The notes: generated from the sequence alone by a model not told the origin. Positions 41,717-50,685 are shown, numbered from the stretch's first letter. The stretch: 60,852 bases of DNA from Streptomyces rhizoryzae (GCF_023155275.1 NZ_JALMUV010000049.1:1-60852), one strand, 5' to 3'. Numbers and translations: made by a program.

Positions 41717-43158
41717 GCAAGGCACCCACCACCACCTTCCACGAGGCGTACCCGCTCGATCAACTGCGCCCCGCCGACTACAACCCGCGCCGCCTCAGCG
41801 AGACGGCCTTCGTCCGCCTCCAGGCATCGCTGCGCCGTCACGGAGTCGTCAAGCCGGTCATCCTCAACGCGGACGGCACGCTTGTCGCAGGCCACCAGAG
41901 GACCAAGGGCCTCAAGGCCATCGGCCTGACCCACACCCCCGCGGTCATGCTCGGCACGAAGGTCCGCCTCCAGGACGAGATCCAGTTCAACCTGCTGCAC
42001 AACCGGGTGGAGACCGAGGCCAGCGTCGTCTACGCCGAGCCCGGCGAGATCGGCGCCTGGTCCTGGATTCCGTGGCAGTCCATCCGCGTCGCCGAGCGCA
42101 AGAACCTCTCCTTCGTCAACGCCATCGGCCACATGACCGCCGGCCACGGCCCCTGGGGCAGCGTCGTCATCGACGACCAGGGCCGCATCGTCCTCAACGC
42201 CGAGTACGCCGTCGTCGCATCTTTCTCGCGCTTCGACCTCCTCGCCTGGACCGTGGCCTCGGCCGACGCCGCCCAGCTCCACGCCGACCTCACTGGCGAG
42301 TACGGCGTGTACGACTGGAGCGCCATCGAGAGCAAGGCGCCCGTCTGGAACCAGCACATCGTCCAGCCCAAGCGGCTCCGCCAGTTCTCCTCCAAGGCCA
42401 AGGCGGGCAAGCTCGCCTACGGCTCCGAGACCTGGGACCAGCTCGTCACGCCTTGGCTCAAGCCCACCCATCGCGTGGTCGACTTCGGCGCCGGATACGG
42501 CGACTACGCCAAGCACCTGCGCGCCAAGGGCTTCAACATCCACGACTACGAGCCCTACCGCTGCCGGGACGGCTCGTACGCGGTCGACATCCGGGCCGTC
42601 GTCGGCATGATCCGCGACATCGACAAGGACATCCAGGCCAACGGGCTGTACGACGTCGTGGTCCTGGACTCCGTCATCAACGCCACCACCTCGCTCGACT
42701 ACCAGCACTGGGTGATGACCACCGTCAACGCCCTGTGCGCCGCCGACGGGGTGGTGTGCCTCGGCACGCGCAATCTGGCCCGCGAACTGCGCGACGAGCA
42801 GGCGAAACGCGTCACCTCCCAGACGGCGACGACGAAGATGAGCTTCCTCGACGAAGACAACGTGGAGATGAACTTCGTCAAGGGGAAGTGGCAGAAGCTC
42901 CGCTTCCACACGCCCGAAACGCTGGAGCCGTTGCTCCGCCGGTACTTCAAGGACGTGCAGGTCAGCGACCTCAGCGGGTCCAACCTCAAGGCCACATGCC
43001 GCCGCCCGATCGCGCTCCCCAAAGAGGAATACGAGAAGGCATTCGAAGAGGAATTCAATATGCCTTACCCGAATGGCTTCCGTCATGACAGGCATCTGGA
43101 ATTGGTGGGAAATTTGATAAAATTGACAGTAGAGAGAAATGAATCTCTCGCCCATTGA
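41713..43158 (+). CDS. ParB domain-methyltransferase fusion protein
   Basis: A 481-aa two-domain protein. The N-terminal ParB/Srx domain is at about 12-100 (LDQLRPADYNPRRLS, and AGHQRTKGLKAIG at 59-71). A middle domain (about 110-235) follows. The class I SAM methyltransferase has motif I DFGAGYGDYA at 257-266 and a later LVVLDS-like region, but no clear NPPF/DPPY catalytic motif, so the target may not be an adenine amino group. The last 45 codons are strikingly AT-rich compared with the rest. It is translationally coupled to the ParB-fold gene before it. It may modify DNA or RNA; the target is unknown. Confidence 0.75.
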   Translation: MSKAPTTTFHEAYPLDQLRPADYNPRRLSETAFVRLQASLRRHGVVKPVILNADGTLVAGHQRTKGLKAIGLTHTPAVMLGTKVRLQDEIQFNLLHNRVETEASVVYAEPGEIGAWSWIPWQSIRVAERKNLSFVNAIGHMTAGHGPWGSVVIDDQGRIVLNAEYAVVASFSRFDLLAWTVASADAAQLHADLTGEYGVYDWSAIESKAPVWNQHIVQPKRLRQFSSKAKAGKLAYGSETWDQLVTPWLKPTHRVVDFGAGYGDYAKHLRAKGFNIHDYEPYRCRDGSYAVDIRAVVGMIRDIDKDIQANGLYDVVVLDSVINATTSLDYQHWVMTTVNALCAADGVVCLGTRNLARELRDEQAKRVTSQTATTKMSFLDEDNVEMNFVKGKWQKLRFHTPETLEPLLRRYFKDVQVSDLSGSNLKATCRRPIALPKEEYEKAFEEEFNMPYPNGFRHDRHLELVGNLIKLTVERNESLAH

Positions 43159-43176
43159 GAAGAGTTTGGGGAGTGC

Positions 43177-43689
43177 GTGTTGCAGCGAATACAGGTCCAA
43201 ATTGAATCGCGAAGTCGGTACCACATCATGTGGCTGGCCGGCGTGCGGCACGTAGCTCTCGACCAGCACTGTCTGCGCAGCTTCGGCCAGCCAGACCGTC
43301 CACGGGTGGATGTCCGCCGCCGGCACCAGACCGTTGAACTCCCGCAGGACAACCCGCCGCTGGCCTGGTACCTGTGTGCACTGCCCAACCCCTGGAACTG
43401 GAGAGAGAACGCCCACCTGGCCTTCGAGGGGGCTCCAGGGGAAGAGTGGGACGGCCCCGCCATGGTGCCGGGGCTCCACGTACACCTCACCAACGCTCGC
43501 CCCATCACTGGATGGGGCGAGCACAGCATTCCCGCCGACGAGCCGCGCCGGAACTCGGTCCGCTACCGAACTTGCCGCAACTGGCAGTTCGCCTGGTGGC
43601 TGCGCGCAAACCGCAAGGCGCCGGAAGCGCCACCCGAATTCGTCCCGCCCAAGCGGCCGGACGAGGGTGAACAGATGGCGCTGATGTGA
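43177..43689 (+). CDS. hypothetical protein
   Basis: A 170-aa protein starting at GTG 43177, with TTGGGGAG just upstream. It is rich in Trp, His and Pro (PLAWYLCALPNPWNWRENAH, RTCRNWQFAWWLRANRK) and without a recognised motif. Trp-rich, non-helical phage proteins are often structural or anti-host. It ends the rightward early operon at a convergent terminator. Confidence 0.55.
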   Translation: MLQRIQVQIESRSRYHIMWLAGVRHVALDQHCLRSFGQPDRPRVDVRRRHQTVELPQDNPPLAWYLCALPNPWNWRENAHLAFEGAPGEEWDGPAMVPGLHVHLTNARPITGWGEHSIPADEPRRNSVRYRTCRNWQFAWWLRANRKAPEAPPEFVPPKRPDEGEQMALM

Positions 43690-43694
43690 GGCAG

Positions 43695-43720
43695 CGGGCC
43701 GCCGGCACGCCGACGGCCCG
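43695..43720. terminator. bidirectional terminator hairpin
   Basis: CGGGCCG (43695-43701) and CGGCCCG (43714-43720), extended by partial inner pairing, form a hairpin between the convergent genes ending at 43689 and 43728. Confidence 0.7.
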
Positions 43721-43727
43721 TACGGCG

Positions 43728-43898
43728 TCATGTCCCGTCGCCGCCTGAGCCTGGTCGCCCGTCATTGCTGAAGGCGTGCCTGGCCCGATGCCACGACTGG
43801 GCGAGGTCAGGGAGCTGGTCGAGGAGCCCCTTGAGCACGAACAGCGCGATCGACAGGACGCCCGCGGCGCCGAGAAGCCAAAGGATGGCGGAGTCCAC
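43728..43898 (-). CDS. small membrane protein
   Basis: A 56-aa reading frame from GTG 43898 with AGAAGGA 8 bp upstream. The N-terminal half is a clear transmembrane helix (LWLLGAAGVLSIALFVLKGLL), followed by a soluble basic tail. It is too short for usual gene finders but has all the marks of a real gene. It is read against the early operon. A holin-like or stress role cannot be assigned. Confidence 0.55.
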   Translation of the reverse strand: MDSAILWLLGAAGVLSIALFVLKGLLDQLPDLAQSWHRARHAFSNDGRPGSGGDGT

Positions 43899-44280
43899 CG
43901 TTCAAATCCTTCTGTGAAGGGTGGTCGACCGGGGCCAGCAGGCAGACCCCAGCTCGACCACCACGCGAATGCGTGAGGTCGGCTGAGGTCCTGCCGACGT
44001 TCAGAACTCAGTCGGTGCGCTGCTAACGCGAGCTGAGACGGGCCGCTACCTTTCGGCATCCCTCGATAGGAGAACGGCAGGGGAAACCCCTAGCTCATCT
44101 GGGACGTCGGTTCCAGATCTCCCGAGAACTGTTGGTTGGGGGCAGCTTTCCCCCCGATGCCGCACAGCATAGCCAATACGGCTCGTCGCAGACCGGTTTC
44201 GCGATAGACCGCGAACAACGCTGGAAGTGCGATCATGGAGCCAGGTGCGGGGGCTCACCCGAGCTGTGGAGGACCCCGCC
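43899..44280. other. divergent control region before packaging genes
   Basis: No gene is recognised. The region separates the leftward small membrane gene from the rightward terminase operon, so it should contain promoters for both. I do not see convincing -35/-10 pairs or repeats. Open frames here are shadows of the neighbours. Confidence 0.4.
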
Positions 44281-44817
44281 GTGGGACGCCCCGACAAAGC
44301 CGCGCGCGCGGCCATCGCGCGCCGTCGCTCGGACGCCATCGACCTACGCCTCGCCGGCGTGGACTGGCTCACGATCGCCCGCAAGCTCGCCGCCGATCCG
44401 ACCGCAAACTCCGACGGCATCGCCTACCCCCAGGGCTACGGCATCGAGCGGTACCGCAAGAACCAGGACCCGCCCACCGACGAGGCCCTGATTCATGCCG
44501 CCTGCCGCGATGTCCGCACCGCACTCGCCGACCGCCGTGCCGAGCTGAACGACGACGTCGATGAGCTGCGCGCGCTGGAGGCCGACCGTCTCGACCGGCT
44601 GTTCTTCGTGGCGTACAAGAAGGCGGTCCGCGACCAGGACCTCGCGGCCATCGACCGCACCCTGCGGATCATGGAGCGGCGTGCCCGCCTGCTCGGCCTC
44701 GATATGCCCGTCCGGACCGAGCTGTCCGGCCCCGACGGCGGACCGATGCAGATCGAGAACGTCACCGTCGACGAACTCGACGCCCTGATCGCTCTCACCG
44801 ACCCGGACGCCGAATGA
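44281..44817 (+). CDS. putative terminase small subunit
   Basis: A 178-aa protein with an N-terminal helix-turn-helix-like section (DAIDLRLAGVDWLTIARKLA) and a long central coiled region (DELRALEADRLDRLFFVAYKKAVRDQDL as two parts), the general plan of small terminases that bind the packaging site. GTG 44281 was chosen because GGAGGA lies 7 bp upstream. It overlaps the large terminase start (ATGA). The assignment rests on this coupling and the HTH; sequence families of small terminases are diverse. Confidence 0.7.
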   Translation: MGRPDKAARAAIARRRSDAIDLRLAGVDWLTIARKLAADPTANSDGIAYPQGYGIERYRKNQDPPTDEALIHAACRDVRTALADRRAELNDDVDELRALEADRLDRLFFVAYKKAVRDQDLAAIDRTLRIMERRARLLGLDMPVRTELSGPDGGPMQIENVTVDELDALIALTDPDAE

Positions 44818-46352
44818 GGCCCCGCGACAACGAGAGCGTCATCGCCCACTACAAGGCGCTTCCCCCAGCCCAGCGCCGTGCCATCGCGCGGTCTGCCTCC
44901 CCAACGCTGCGGGCCGAGCTAGCGCACGCGGAACGGCAGTTGGCCATGGACCGGTCGCCCGGAGCCCTCGCCGCCGTCCTCACCGGCGGGCGGGAGATGC
45001 AGGCGCCGCACCTGGACCTGATCGACAGCGCCTTCATCGACATGGCCGAGGGCCGGTCCGACCGCGTCATGCTCACCATGCCGCCGCGGCACGGCAAGAG
45101 TCGACGCGCCTCGCGCTGGGCACCGCTCTGGTACCTCCGGCGCAACCCCGGCCACCGCATGATGATCGCCAGCTACTCTGCCGACCTGGCCGACGACCAC
45201 GGCCGCTGGATCAGGGACGCCATCTACACCTGGGGCGACGACCTCGGCATCCAGCTCGCACCCGGCAGCAAAGCCGCCAACCGCTTCGACATCGTCGGCG
45301 GCGAAGGCGGACTCCTCGCCGCCGGCATTGGAGGCGGCCTCACCGGACGCGGCGCCCACATCGCCATCGTGGACGACCCGGTCAAGGACATGGCCGACGC
45401 GGACTCTCCGACCATGCGCAAGCGCGCCTGGGACTGGTGGACCTCCGTCATACAGACCCGACTCGAACCGACCGGCGCCATCTGCCTGATCCAGACCCGC
45501 TGGCACGAAGACGACCTCGCCGGACGCATCCTCGCCACCGAGCGCGACGCATGGCGCGTCATCGACCTCCCCGCCCTCGCCGACAGCCCCGACGACCCGC
45601 TCGGCCGGGAACCCGGCGAGCCGCTGTGGCCTCAGCGGTTCGACGCAGCCCACCACGCCCGAACCCGCAAGCGCGTCGGCGAACGAGTCTGGGGCGCCCT
45701 CTACATGCAGAAGCCGCGTCCGCCGGAGGGAGGCGTCTGGAAGCGCGAGTGGATCGACACCGCCAGGATCAACGCCGTCCAGTTCGCCGGCATCGACATG
45801 GCGCGCATCGTCGTGGCCGTCGACCCCGCCGGCGGAGAGTCCACCGTCGGCGACGAGACCGGCGTCATCGGCGTGGGTCGGGCCTTCGATAGGCAGCTGT
45901 ACGTCCTCGCCGATCGGTCCGGCTCCATGGGCGCGAACGACTGGGGCCTGGCCGCATGCCGCCTTGCGCTCGAACTCAAGGCCGACGCGATCGTGGTCGA
46001 GAAGAACTACGGCGGGGACATGGCCCGCCAGATCGTCACGCAGGCATGGGAGCAGTTACGCCGTGAAGGCGTCACCAATGGCCTGCTCATGCCGATGATC
46101 CTGGAAGTCACTGCCAAGGTGGGCAAGCGCCTGCGCGCGGCACCGGTGGCACAGCTTTACGAACAGCAGCTCGTCCACCACGTCGGCGAGTACAGCGAAC
46201 TGGAGGACCAGATGGTCACCTGGGTCGAGGGAATGGATAGCCCGGACCGCATGGACGCCGCGGTGCATGGGCTGACCGAACTAGCTGACCCGGATCAACT
46301 GGACACCCTGCCATCCGACATCGACGACGACCGCTTCGACGGGCGCCGCTGA
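44814..46352 (+). CDS. terL: terminase large subunit
   Basis: A 512-aa phage DNA-packaging ATPase/nuclease. ATPase domain: Walker A-like MPPRHGKS at 89-96, Walker B with acidic pair in HIAIVDDP at 182-189, and the coupling motif region TRWHEDDLAGR around 228-238. Nuclease domain (RNase H-like): D337 in VAVDPAGG, E396 in VVEKNYGGD and D481 in MDAAVHG. All catalytic positions are intact, so the protein should be active. It pumps DNA into the prohead made by the downstream genes. Confidence 0.95.
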   Translation: MRPRDNESVIAHYKALPPAQRRAIARSASPTLRAELAHAERQLAMDRSPGALAAVLTGGREMQAPHLDLIDSAFIDMAEGRSDRVMLTMPPRHGKSRRASRWAPLWYLRRNPGHRMMIASYSADLADDHGRWIRDAIYTWGDDLGIQLAPGSKAANRFDIVGGEGGLLAAGIGGGLTGRGAHIAIVDDPVKDMADADSPTMRKRAWDWWTSVIQTRLEPTGAICLIQTRWHEDDLAGRILATERDAWRVIDLPALADSPDDPLGREPGEPLWPQRFDAAHHARTRKRVGERVWGALYMQKPRPPEGGVWKREWIDTARINAVQFAGIDMARIVVAVDPAGGESTVGDETGVIGVGRAFDRQLYVLADRSGSMGANDWGLAACRLALELKADAIVVEKNYGGDMARQIVTQAWEQLRREGVTNGLLMPMILEVTAKVGKRLRAAPVAQLYEQQLVHHVGEYSELEDQMVTWVEGMDSPDRMDAAVHGLTELADPDQLDTLPSDIDDDRFDGRR

Positions 46353-46899
46353 ACCGGCTGGCCGGCTGGCAGTAAAACGGCCCCATGAAGAAACGGCCCA
46401 TAGCCGCGCAGCGGGACGGCCACGTACTCACGTGAGTAGGTGTTCGTCACAGGAGGCAAGTTTTACGCGCCATCCGGCTATGCTCGGCAGGGGCTACCCC
46501 ACCAGGGGGCAACCCCTGTGGAGTAAGCACCACCCGTGAGATGCGGGCACCGGCCGCCAAGATGCCAGTCGAGAACGGCCGATGCCCAGCCCGGCTACTG
46601 GTCGCCGAAGTGGCTGCTCAGCCAGACCGCAATCTGGATGAGTAACCAGACTCGGCGGCCAGCCAGCCGCCTCCGCTTCGGCTTGGCGTGCTCTCCCACC
46701 ACACTCTCCCTTCACCGTTAAGGCATAGAGGACATGCCCGAACTCATGAACGGGCGAGCGGGATGGGTGACCTACAGCCGTAGCAAGCCGACCCTACGCA
46801 CTGCACCTGCGTATGGTGGCAGCTTTCGCGAACTCTGCGGCTAATCAGCCTTGTGCTGTGGACAACTACTGGGTGCCGCCTCGCTGCTAGCCTCCGAAC
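46353..46899. other. mostly non-coding spacer after terL
   Basis: About 550 bp without a convincing large gene. It has repeated short C-rich/G-rich blocks near 46488-46520 that could fold into a hairpin (CAGGGG...CCCCTG), a possible terminator for the packaging operon. A candidate 35-aa minus-strand frame is listed separately. Local GC content is lower than in the chromosome. Confidence 0.4.
46595..46702 (-). CDS. possible very small membrane protein
   Basis: A 35-aa frame from GTG 46702, with GAAGGGAGAG just upstream. It has a basic start (EHAKPKRRRLAGRR) and one hydrophobic segment (VWLLIQIAVWLSSHFG). Orientation and style match the small membrane gene at 43728. Evidence is only composition and a ribosome site; it may not be real. 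Confidence 0.3.
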   Translation of the reverse strand: MVGEHAKPKRRRLAGRRVWLLIQIAVWLSSHFGDQ

Positions 46900-47280
46900 A
46901 TGGGGATCAGGGGGAGTTGGGCCACAGTCCTGTGCACCGCAGCCATCGCCGCTGCGTGCCTCACGGGCTGTTCGTCCAAGGCTGAGAAGCCGAGCCAAGA
47001 GGTGCAGCGCGTCGCCCATCTTGACCGAGTACGCGAGACGTACCGGCTCGGGCGCCGCGAAGGGCTGGCCATGCAGCGCCAGAAGATCGCCAGCGGTGCA
47101 GCACCTTCCTACTCCAGCCCGAGCGAGAAGGAGTGTGCCGACCGATGGGATCAGCTCGGTGAGCACGAGCAGAGCGCAGGCGACCGAGTCGGCTTCCTCT
47201 CCGCGTGCTCCTCATTCCCGGCGCCGGGCATGCCCGGCTATGACGAGGCTGTGGCTGAGGTCGCCGGGAAGAGGCCGTAG
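46900..47280 (+). CDS. putative lipoprotein
   Basis: A 126-aa protein with a lipoprotein signal peptide: hydrophobic core (about 8-20, TVLCTAAIAAACL) and lipobox LTGC with C24. The mature part is charged and helical with four further cysteines, without a known domain. A lipoprotein inside a phage-like element is often a superinfection-exclusion or lysogenic-conversion gene; that is inference. It lies in a low-density region between terminase and portal. Confidence 0.7.
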   Translation: MGIRGSWATVLCTAAIAAACLTGCSSKAEKPSQEVQRVAHLDRVRETYRLGRREGLAMQRQKIASGAAPSYSSPSEKECADRWDQLGEHEQSAGDRVGFLSACSSFPAPGMPGYDEAVAEVAGKRP

Positions 47281-47358
47281 TTCGTGGTGTGAACCGACGG
47301 CGTGATCTGCCTCGGGCAGGGTGGCGGTCGTCCCCCTGGAGCGACCGCCACCGGCTAG

Positions 47359-47535
47359 CTATCGCCGCTGCTCGAACATGACCAGGAACGGGGACACGAA
47401 TCCCGACGCTTCGACCGGGCTGGTGACCCCGAAGACGATCAGCAGCGCGCCGGCCACCAGGGCGAGCCCGTAGATTCGGGCCGCGGTGGCGTCGTGGCCG
47501 TTGCGGACTTCGGGGACGGCGTTGTTTTCGCACAT
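47359..47535 (-). CDS. small membrane protein
   Basis: A 58-aa protein from ATG 47535 with AGGAG about 10 bp upstream. One transmembrane helix (IYGLALVAGALLIVFGV) is flanked by short soluble parts. No known family. It runs in the same direction as the SRA-like nuclease gene, and both are opposite to the structural genes, so the two may form a lysogeny-expressed unit. Confidence 0.6.
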   Translation of the reverse strand: MCENNAVPEVRNGHDATAARIYGLALVAGALLIVFGVTSPVEASGFVSPFLVMFEQRR

Positions 47536-47660
47536 AATGGAGTAGCTCCTGTTCTTTGCTGGACAAGGGCACACGGTTACTCACAGCGACTAGGACCCCT
47601 GTGGTAACCAGACGACGGCTGGGGCGGCGGCGCATTGCAGTGCGCGTACTGCCTCAGCCG

Positions 47661-48566
47661 TTAGTCATGGGTCGACGTGAAGCCTTCACCCCCATAGTTC
47701 GGCCATACGACCTCGATGCACAGGGACGCGCAGAGGTCGAGCAGGTCCTCTCTCGGAGCTGCGGGCACGAGCAGCGTGAGGGTGGGGGTCGGGTGGAAGA
47801 AGCGGCGGTAGTCCATGAGGGTGCCGATCGCACTTCGAACTGACTGCCGGGTGGTGTTGTGTTTCACCTCGATGAGTCTGTTCTCGGTGGCGTCCAGAAG
47901 ATCGACGCGGGCAATTCTGGTTTCGCCCTTCACCCGTACCTGTGCGCTGACGACCTCGCGTCCGAGACCGTGCAGGTGGTTCGCGTAGTCCCCGGTCAAG
48001 CGTCGGAGGATGTCGGTCGGGGATTCCTGAGGCTGACGGCGGACACGGGCAACGGTGATCTCGGGTGCCTTGGTGATGCGTGTTTCAGTCAACGGAGTGA
48101 CCGGCAAGCGGGGGCCCTCGGGGACGGTAGCTCCTACCGGCCGTAGCCGGAAGACGATCACGGTCCGGAGGTCGCCGTTCGCGTCCGGTGCGTCCGCGAT
48201 GTAGTACGGCTGCTCAGAGTCGACCTCGAAGCGGCCCAGGTGGCGATAGAACCGGCCTGGTTCGTCTGAATGCCTGCGGAGCTGGTGGAACAGGTGCACC
48301 GCGCGGCCCTGCTCCTTATGGCGCAGCAGTGCCAGGTTCCCCCGTGTCATCTCCTGGTCGCCGTGCATGCCGGCGCCCGAGAAGTGGAAGGTTCCGTCCT
48401 CCCCCCACCCCGTGATGTCATTCGGGCTTGGTCGCTCGGTGACGAAGACCATCACCATCTGAGACTGGGTTGACGGTGAGATGCCGCCTTGAGGGGTACC
48501 GCCGAAGCGCGCGTGCAGATCGCGCCGCGCTACTACCTCGCCTACCTTCAGCTCATCCTTGGTCAC
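47661..48566 (-). CDS. SRA-like/PD-(D/E)XK modification-dependent nuclease
   Basis: A 301-aa protein with two parts. Residues about 15-142 resemble the ScoMcrA/SRA-YDG type binding fold (IDITGWGEDGTFHFSG-like block at 50-64, GAGMHGDQEMTRGNLALLRH at 64-83). Residues about 185-290 have the PD-(D/E)XK core, with D222 and E233-V-K235 (VDLLDATENRLIEVK). SRA domains recognise modified cytosines or glucosylated bases; a fused nuclease would cut modified phage DNA (type IV restriction). It is read against the late genes, like a lysogenic-conversion gene. Function is inferred from domains. Confidence 0.65.
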   Translation of the reverse strand: MTKDELKVGEVVARRDLHARFGGTPQGGISPSTQSQMVMVFVTERPSPNDITGWGEDGTFHFSGAGMHGDQEMTRGNLALLRHKEQGRAVHLFHQLRRHSDEPGRFYRHLGRFEVDSEQPYYIADAPDANGDLRTVIVFRLRPVGATVPEGPRLPVTPLTETRITKAPEITVARVRRQPQESPTDILRRLTGDYANHLHGLGREVVSAQVRVKGETRIARVDLLDATENRLIEVKHNTTRQSVRSAIGTLMDYRRFFHPTPTLTLLVPAAPREDLLDLCASLCIEVVWPNYGGEGFTSTHD

Positions 48567-48801
48567 CGTCCACCTCCCGTGCCATGAAGGCTAGCGCAGT
48601 CACCGTGATGAAAGAGGGTGACCTCGGGTCATCACCTGAAGAACGCGGTTACTTGAACTGCGCTTATGCGTCGAAAGCCCCGCGAAAGATCCTGTGCACC
48701 CGCCCTCGATGTTATCGAGTCGTTATGTGCGGCCTTGGGGGTGGGCATCGGGCACGTAGGGTGTTGCCTGCGGCGCGGGGCCGACTGCCTGGAGGGGCAC
48801 T

Positions 48802-50634
48802 GTGGGCCTGCGCGAGCTGATCACCGACGTCTGGAGCTGGCTGGACTACAAGCCAGTCATGGCTGACCCGCGCCGACCGGGCCGGAACGCCTGGGCGGAG
48901 CTGACTTCCTCGTGGGTGCCCGACGAGGACCTGCGGCGCCTCGCCGCCTACCGTCTGCTGGCCGCGTACGACTCCAACCAGGCCGGCCAGGTAGCTGCGA
49001 TCACCGGGGACGACGAAGCCGGAACCGAGCGGCGCGAACTCGGCGATGCCTCGAAGCTCGTGGATACCGCGCTCGGCTACCTCCTCGGCTCCGAGCAGAC
49101 GATCACGGTGGCGGGAGCGGAGCACGCCGACGACGAGCCAACCGACGAAGCTGCCATGGCGCTGGCGGTCCAGGACAAGCTGAGGGCGTGGGCGGAGAAG
49201 GAACTGCTGCCTCTGCGCATCCAGCAGGCGGAGCGGACCGCGATCCTGCTGGGCGACGCGGTCTACAGTCTCGCCTGGGACCCGGCGAAGGGCCGCGCCC
49301 TGTTGCGCACGTGGGATCCGGGCCTGTACTTCCCGGAGTGGCCGGAGGACGGGGAGCAGGATGGCGCCGAGTTTCCCATGCGTGTCCATCTGGCCTGGGA
49401 GCTGCCGGAGGACAAGCGGCGCGGGCTGAAAGCCAGGCTCCGCCGCATCACCTACGAACTGGGGCCGATCGCTCCCGCCAGTCGACGCGGCACCGGGAAG
49501 AACGGCAATCCCGTGCGCGAGTACATCTACGCCGATGACGGCGAGCCAGTCCTTAGCAAGGGCGACTCTCTCAGCGGCGACGCCGGCGTGATCACCCGCA
49601 CTTACCCGTGGGCTCCGGGACGTCCGACCCCGTGGACGTGCTACCTCACCGACGCCGAATGGGAGTTGGACGACCTCAAGTACGCCGACCTCCTCTACGA
49701 CCTGCCGATGCACAAGGCCACCTATCGGATTCGGTCGGACGGCGAACTCCTCGACAGGCTTGACCTGATGGTGGACTTCATCCCCCTCGTTCACGTCACC
49801 AACTCCATACCAGCCAGCGGTGAGCATTGGGGGAAGCCGACCGTCGCCACCGTCCTCCAGGCCCTCGACGAGCTGGCCGCCACTGACACTGACAGCTCCG
49901 GAGCGTCGGCCACCACCGGCTCGCCGATCATCGGCCTGGCCGGTGCCCGACTGCCTATCGACCGTGCCACCGGCCAGCCCCTCCCGGTCAAGGTACGGGC
50001 CGGGACGGTGTGGCAGCTCAACGACAACGGGCGCATGGACGTCCTGGACACCTCCGCCCAGCTCGCCGAGCTACGAGCCCGCGTCGACCACATCCTCGAC
50101 CGCATCGCCGCGAACTCCCGCCTCACGGCTGCTGGCCTGGGCACCCTTGACCCCACCGCCCTGCCCTCGGGCTACGCCCTGCAGCTGGCCCTGGGCCCGC
50201 TGGACTCCCTGGTGGCCGCCATGCGCCTGGCCCGGACCCACAAGTACGCCGTCCTGCTGCGTATGGTGCAGCGACTCCACCAGGCCGGGCAGGCCGAGGG
50301 CTGGCCCGCGGGGGAGTCTCTGCCCGCCCGCTTGATGTGGGGGCCGCACACCCCCACCGACCGTGCTGCCGTTCTCGACGAGGTGGTCAAGGGCGTGGGC
50401 GCCGGTGTGCTGTCCGTCGAGACCGGCGTCCGAATGCTGATCGATGCTGGGTATCCCATCGATGACGCTCAGGCGGAGATCGAGCGGATCCAGGCCCGCG
50501 CCTTCGATGCTGCTGCGCGACTCGCCGACGCCACCGGAGACAATGCCGCTGTTCGTGAATACCTGGGGCTGCCCGAGCCCGCCCCGGAGCTGCCGAGCAC
50601 GCCCATGATTCCAGACGCAGCACGTGGTGAGTGA
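48802..50634 (+). CDS. phage portal protein
   Basis: A 610-aa portal protein forming the DNA entry ring of the prohead. Portal hallmarks are a long N-terminal clip/stem region, the conserved central block (DLMVDFIPLVHVTNSIP, GKPTVATVLQALDELAATD) and a helical C-terminus (VDHILDRIAANSRLTAAGLG and LARTHKYAVLLRMVQRLHQ). GTG 48802 has GGAGGGGC 4 bp upstream. Its position after terL, with two reversed genes inserted between, fits a head-gene operon. Identification is by order and motifs. Confidence 0.85.
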   Translation: MGLRELITDVWSWLDYKPVMADPRRPGRNAWAELTSSWVPDEDLRRLAAYRLLAAYDSNQAGQVAAITGDDEAGTERRELGDASKLVDTALGYLLGSEQTITVAGAEHADDEPTDEAAMALAVQDKLRAWAEKELLPLRIQQAERTAILLGDAVYSLAWDPAKGRALLRTWDPGLYFPEWPEDGEQDGAEFPMRVHLAWELPEDKRRGLKARLRRITYELGPIAPASRRGTGKNGNPVREYIYADDGEPVLSKGDSLSGDAGVITRTYPWAPGRPTPWTCYLTDAEWELDDLKYADLLYDLPMHKATYRIRSDGELLDRLDLMVDFIPLVHVTNSIPASGEHWGKPTVATVLQALDELAATDTDSSGASATTGSPIIGLAGARLPIDRATGQPLPVKVRAGTVWQLNDNGRMDVLDTSAQLAELRARVDHILDRIAANSRLTAAGLGTLDPTALPSGYALQLALGPLDSLVAAMRLARTHKYAVLLRMVQRLHQAGQAEGWPAGESLPARLMWGPHTPTDRAAVLDEVVKGVGAGVLSVETGVRMLIDAGYPIDDAQAEIERIQARAFDAAARLADATGDNAAVREYLGLPEPAPELPSTPMIPDAARGE

Positions 50635-50685
50635 GTGGAGGGAAACGCCGCGCCTGGCGGTGCTGTGCATCGGATAATCGAGCGT

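Noticed and set aside
41626..43731. A 701-codon minus-strand frame opposite the ParB-methyltransferase gene
   Set aside because: Antisense shadow with no motif; the sense gene has SAM-binding and ParB motifs.
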